Made by a program: the position numbers and the translations under genes. A DNA stretch of 64,000 nucleotides from Cornus controversa (Eukaryota > Streptophyta > Magnoliopsida > Cornales > Cornaceae), in assembly GCA_026545225.1 (NCBI GenBank), contig CM048845.1, positions 102,358,033 to 102,422,032 on the forward strand. The letters are read 5' to 3'. The stretch's first letter is position 1; every line of letters begins with the position of its first letter. Below the pieces are notes generated by a model, which saw only the letters and a list, made by a program, of their open reading frames with translations, was not told the DNA's origin and made no database searches. This document shows positions 60,903 through 64,000 of the stretch, one piece after another.

Positions 60903-61757
60903 TGAAATACACCCCCCCCAAAAAAAAAAAAAATTCGTGCATGAGATGGCCAGTCTCATACATAAAACCTGAGAGATATTTACAACTGATAGTAACAAGC
61001 ATAGAGTACAAAAGACAGAATGAAATAAATTTTAAAAGCGGAATAGAAAGTCCATCCAAATCAAAATAAAACGTTAAATAAATAAAGTATGTGTCTGCTA
61101 ATATAATTTGGAAGTCCTGTAACCCAAAGACCTCTTAACCAGAAAGAACAAGAGTTTTAACTCTAAATTAAAAACCAACAACCAAAGTCTCAAAAGAGTT
61201 CATAGTTTGAACTTGAAGAAAAGAATAAGTTCCTACTCTGTAACTGATGAGAGAAGATGTTTGTCACAACCAAACCTCCCTAAGACTCTATCTTCGTGGT
61301 GGAATCGGTCTGAGACCTGAAATATCAACAAAGTGGGTTAAACCTACGAGCAAAATCGTGCAGGCTTAGGCCTAAAGCGGACAATATCATAACATCAGGT
61401 GGAGCAGGGTATTATAGTTGGTATCAAAGCCTAAACCCATCCGAAAATATGCCGACGAGAACGTCGAGCCTCGTAAAGGGGTGGATTGTAGTGACCCTTG
61501 TGGGCGGGTGTGACATGAGAGGGTGTGATGTGGGGGAGTGTAAGAAGAGACACTGGCATAGGCTAAACTACCACACTGGCAGGCTACAGGGTGCTCAATC
61601 CCACATCGCCTATGTGTGGAGAAAGGGATATGCTTATATGTAGTGTATTCTCTTCAAATGGTATGAGGCCTTTTGGGGTAAAATTTAATAACAAAATCAT
61701 GCGAGCTTAGGCCCAAAGCGGACCATATCGTACCATCAGGTGGAGTAGGGTATTACA
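60903..61757. mobile_element. Chimeric retroelement: large-LTR end fused to a TRIM
   Basis: Bounded by a perfect 5-bp TSD CATAA (60898-60902 and 61758-61762). The left part (60903 to about 61350) starts TGAAATACACCCC and follows the left end of the solo LTR at 44024 to its CACGAGCAA position. There it switches, within GAGCAA, to the TRIM family of 13.4 kb. TRIM sequence then provides the end of an LTR (to 61416), a primer-binding site TGGTATCAAAGCC (61419-61431), an internal segment, and a 3' LTR (about 61585-61757, ending GGGTATTACA), all in plus orientation. Noncoding. The two ends come from different families although the TSD shows a single insertion. Confidence 0.82.
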
Positions 61758-61762
61758 CATAA

Positions 61763-62101
61763 TATGTAAACAATAGGGGTCATGAGATAGGAGAGGCTAT
61801 GAGTATCTAGAGTAGGAAGCTTCTAAAGAATAGAGAGTCAAACCAGAAAGTTATGCTTAAGGATGTTATTCTTGAACCAGACTAAATGATGTTATGGAAA
61901 GTCAGAGAGAAGATAAGAGATGTGTTGTAGGGCATGGGTTAAGGAGAAGGATGAAGAAAGAGAAGGGCGCCATTGGGAAGCATCATGAATGGTGGGACTA
62001 ATTGGTGGAAGAAAAGAGATTAAGTTATCTTGCAAAAATCAAAAGAGTATTTTTGCAATCAAAAGAATGTTTTTGAATCAATTACAATGACATGGCTATG
62101 G
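61763..62101. other. Unassigned stretch between LTR elements
   Basis: Purine-rich sequence (AGAGAAGATAAGAGA, AAGGAGAAGGATGAAGAAAG). No gene or repeat boundary was recognised. Confidence 0.4.
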
Positions 62102-62106
62102 GAGAT

Positions 62107-62741
62107 TGATGTCGGATAGAATAATGATTATTCTGTAGGCTAATGACAACATAAAATATACAGAAAGAATACAATAGAATCGCCCAAAAACTCAGAGAAA
62201 AGCCTCTGATATTCTATTCAATATTCAAAATTCAAGTTATCTCAGAATCAGCCCACAAGCCAGGCTATATAGCTGAAACTGGTCAACATTAACAAAAATA
62301 ACAAAATTCTAATAATTGTGCCAAAATAAAATACGAAATAAAAGAAGGAAGATACCAGAAATCTGGCCCAAATCGAGTCCAGAATCACTTCCTAATCGAC
62401 AAAAGAAATATTACTAAAAAAGGAAATAAATAACTAAAATTGGGGATTCAGAGGGAAAAACAGTGAATTTTGGGCTCGAAAAAATATGCATCCAGCCTAG
62501 CTTGGTGCCCACGACGTGCGCGCCGAAACAAGCTTTCCGAATTATGGTCATAAAGGCGATTCTAATACCCGTAGCCAAAGTTATGGCCAAAATACTAAAA
62601 CGCGCCCAAAACTGCCCCAATTAGGGACAATATCGCGGCTTCCTGCCATCTTTGCGCTGATCTGCCAACTCAAGGTATCTTAGCACCATTAATGTGTCAT
62701 CTGACAACTCAGCACTTTCTGACTTGGATCCTCCTGCATCA
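62107..62741. mobile_element. Solo LTR (635 bp)
   Basis: Starts TGATGTCGGATAG and ends CTCCTGCATCA, with a perfect TSD GAGAT (62102-62106 and 62742-62746). TGAT...ATCA ends recall several plant Ty3/Gypsy groups. The superfamily is not proven and no internal region remains. Confidence 0.82.
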
Positions 62742-62777
62742 GAGATTTGTGACACTGTATTTAACAATAAACTCTTA

Positions 62778-63357
62778 GGCTCTGTTTGGTTAGATAGAAA
62801 GAGTAGAAAAAGGAAAAGAAAATGAAAAAAAAAAAAACAAATTAACATCTTAAGAGTTTTAATAACAAGAAGAGAAAGATTTTGTGGGAAATTAACTTTC
62901 CATAACCACTTGACTTTTTCATAAATTTTTCCTTCAAAAAACACAATTTTTTTTCTTTCTTGAGAAAGTTATATGAAATTACAACTATACCCTTTTTACT
63001 CTTTAAAATAAAATGTGTTTATGTGTAACTTTTAATAAGAATTGTAGTAGAGTCTATTTCTTTCTAGATGTCCTTAAAAAAAAAAATTATTTAAATTCTT
63101 ATATTGCTTTTATTTTTTTTTAAAAAGACAATATTTATTCAATATAAATTTATCTAGACAAATTATCCTATTTAACAAAAATAAGAATATTTTAGGTAAA
63201 CCATAGTATTTTCTAGTAACTTTTATGTTACCAAACTATGAATTGGTATTTCCTCCCTGATAAATTTTTCTTACTAACCAAATGAATTCTAGAAAATTTA
63301 TTTTCCTTTCCTTCACTTCACTTTACACTATTGATTTCCATCTAATCAAACGTCCCC
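62778..63357. mobile_element. MITE, Harbinger-like
   Basis: Ends GGCTCTGTTTGGTTAGAT and ATCTAATCAAACGTCCCC are inverted repeats. Flanking trinucleotides are TTA and GTA, close to the TTA/TAA TSD of Harbinger elements. The interior is AT-rich and noncoding. The short reading frame crossing its left end is not a gene. Confidence 0.68.
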
Positions 63358-63547
63358 GTAGGATTAAAATTTCCTTTTGGTTCAATCTTAATTTTAAAAT
63401 TTGAAGTTTCTTTTTATTTTAAAGTTTTTGATGCCTGGTTTCTAGGGAGCACACATTTGACCACTTGAATTATGGATGCGAGGTACGGTGCATCCTAAAT
63501 GCATCAAAAGCCCCCTTCTTGTGGTTCATCTTTATAGAAATAATTAA

Positions 63548-64000
63548 GGGCCCGTTTGGTAACTGTTTATGTTTAGTATTTATTGTTTAAGTGTCTATAT
63601 AAACAGTGTTTATGTTACAATTTTGTTTATCTATAAATATGAGTGTTGTTTGATAACGAAAAAACGTTTGACTTATTTTAATTTTTTTTTTTTTTAGCAT
63701 GGGTGCCCCTAAGTAACTATTTCTTATTATTAAGTATATTAGTAATTATTCATATTGTATCCAATATTTTTTTCTTAAAGCAATTGATGCTCTTTAATTC
63801 TCCACACTTGATAATTCTAATACTTTGATCGTTGTATCAAATAATAGTCTTTTATAATTTTTTTTCTTTTCATTTTCTCACTTTTAGTTTCAATTTTTAA
63901 TTAAAATAATATAATCACCATTTTAGATAAAAAAAGAAAAAAAAAGTTTTTTTTTTTAATAAACATAAACAATAAACATCATTTTGGTGTTTAGGATTTG
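63548..64000. mobile_element. MITE, Harbinger-like, cut by the window edge
   Basis: Left end GGGCCCGTTTGGTAACTG preceded by TAA. Near the window end, AAACATAAACAATAAACATC is the inverse of the TGTTTATGTTT...TTTATTGTTTA pattern near the left end, so the right terminal repeat is beginning. The right boundary lies at or beyond 64000. Confidence 0.6.

Noticed and set aside
1-64000. CRISPR arrays, prokaryotic operons, tRNA or rRNA genes
   Set aside because: The sequence is plant nuclear in character. No CRISPR-like spacer array was seen, and no tRNA or rRNA gene could be recognised by eye; the tandem repeats present lack unique spacers.

Overview
This window looks like gene-poor, AT-rich nuclear DNA of a flowering plant. 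The evidence is retroelement primer sites for plant initiator tRNA-Met, plant-type L1 LINEs, TRIM and Copia/Gypsy LTR elements, MITEs, long (TA)n/(TC)n microsatellites, and one protein-coding end with a plant-type sequence. I cannot name the species. Only one well-supported host gene is present: the last coding exon and 3' UTR of a gene I read as TFIID subunit TAF2, plus strand, at the left edge (about 731-2090). Nearly everything to its right is transposable-element debris with target-site duplications (TSDs) that can often be read by eye.

Layout: 1-730 is the last TAF2 intron. 2.6-3.1 kb holds a MITE. 6.06-11.58 kb is a decayed minus-strand Ty1/Copia element (TSD AGGTT). 13.36-16.22 kb is a compound array of a small TRIM-type retroelement (TSD ACAAA) carrying a 1.4-kb solo LTR (TSD CCTGA). 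16.24 kb is a SINE-like piece and 16.55-18.88 kb a TIR element. 18.9-21.5 kb holds leader-like sequence, a 198-bp duplication and a near-perfect hairpin of about 350 bp. 21.59-24.30 kb is an internally reduced Ty3/Gypsy element (TSD TACAC). 24.61-26.93 and 27.54-28.85 kb are solo LTRs (TSDs GTAAG and GTTTT). 29-30.1 kb is a 576-bp tandem duplication carrying a tiny TRIM. 30.4-33.3 kb holds a MITE and LINE pieces, one hit by the same tiny TRIM. 33.7-34.4 kb is a Mutator-like MITE. 36.2-39.6 kb holds LTR fragments. 39.9-41.6 kb is a small plus-strand LTR element (TSD TAAGG). 42.4-43.7 kb is a Harbinger-like element filled with satellite. 44.02-46.79 kb is a 2.76-kb solo LTR (TSD CCATT). 46.9-51.1 kb holds LINE fragments with a 236-bp solo LTR inside one of them. 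52-57.4 kb is nearly featureless apart from long TA tracts. 57.5-60.6 kb is a LINE cluster. 60.90-61.76 kb is a chimeric retroelement (TSD CATAA). 62.11-62.74 kb is another solo LTR (TSD GAGAT). The right edge holds two Harbinger-type MITEs.

The most interesting signal is a relationship between the TRIM family (13.4-16.2 kb and 61.3-61.8 kb) and the large-LTR family (44.0-46.8 kb and 60.9-61.35 kb). They share the terminal sequence GGGGTRTTACA. The large LTR contains three tandem copies of a segment resembling the TRIM polypurine/LTR junction. One insertion (60903-61757) is a fusion of the two families bounded by one perfect TSD. The compound array 13364-16224 is bounded by a perfect TSD although its two outer LTRs point in opposite directions. 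Together they suggest that composite retroelement DNA with two outward-facing, similar ends can integrate as one unit.
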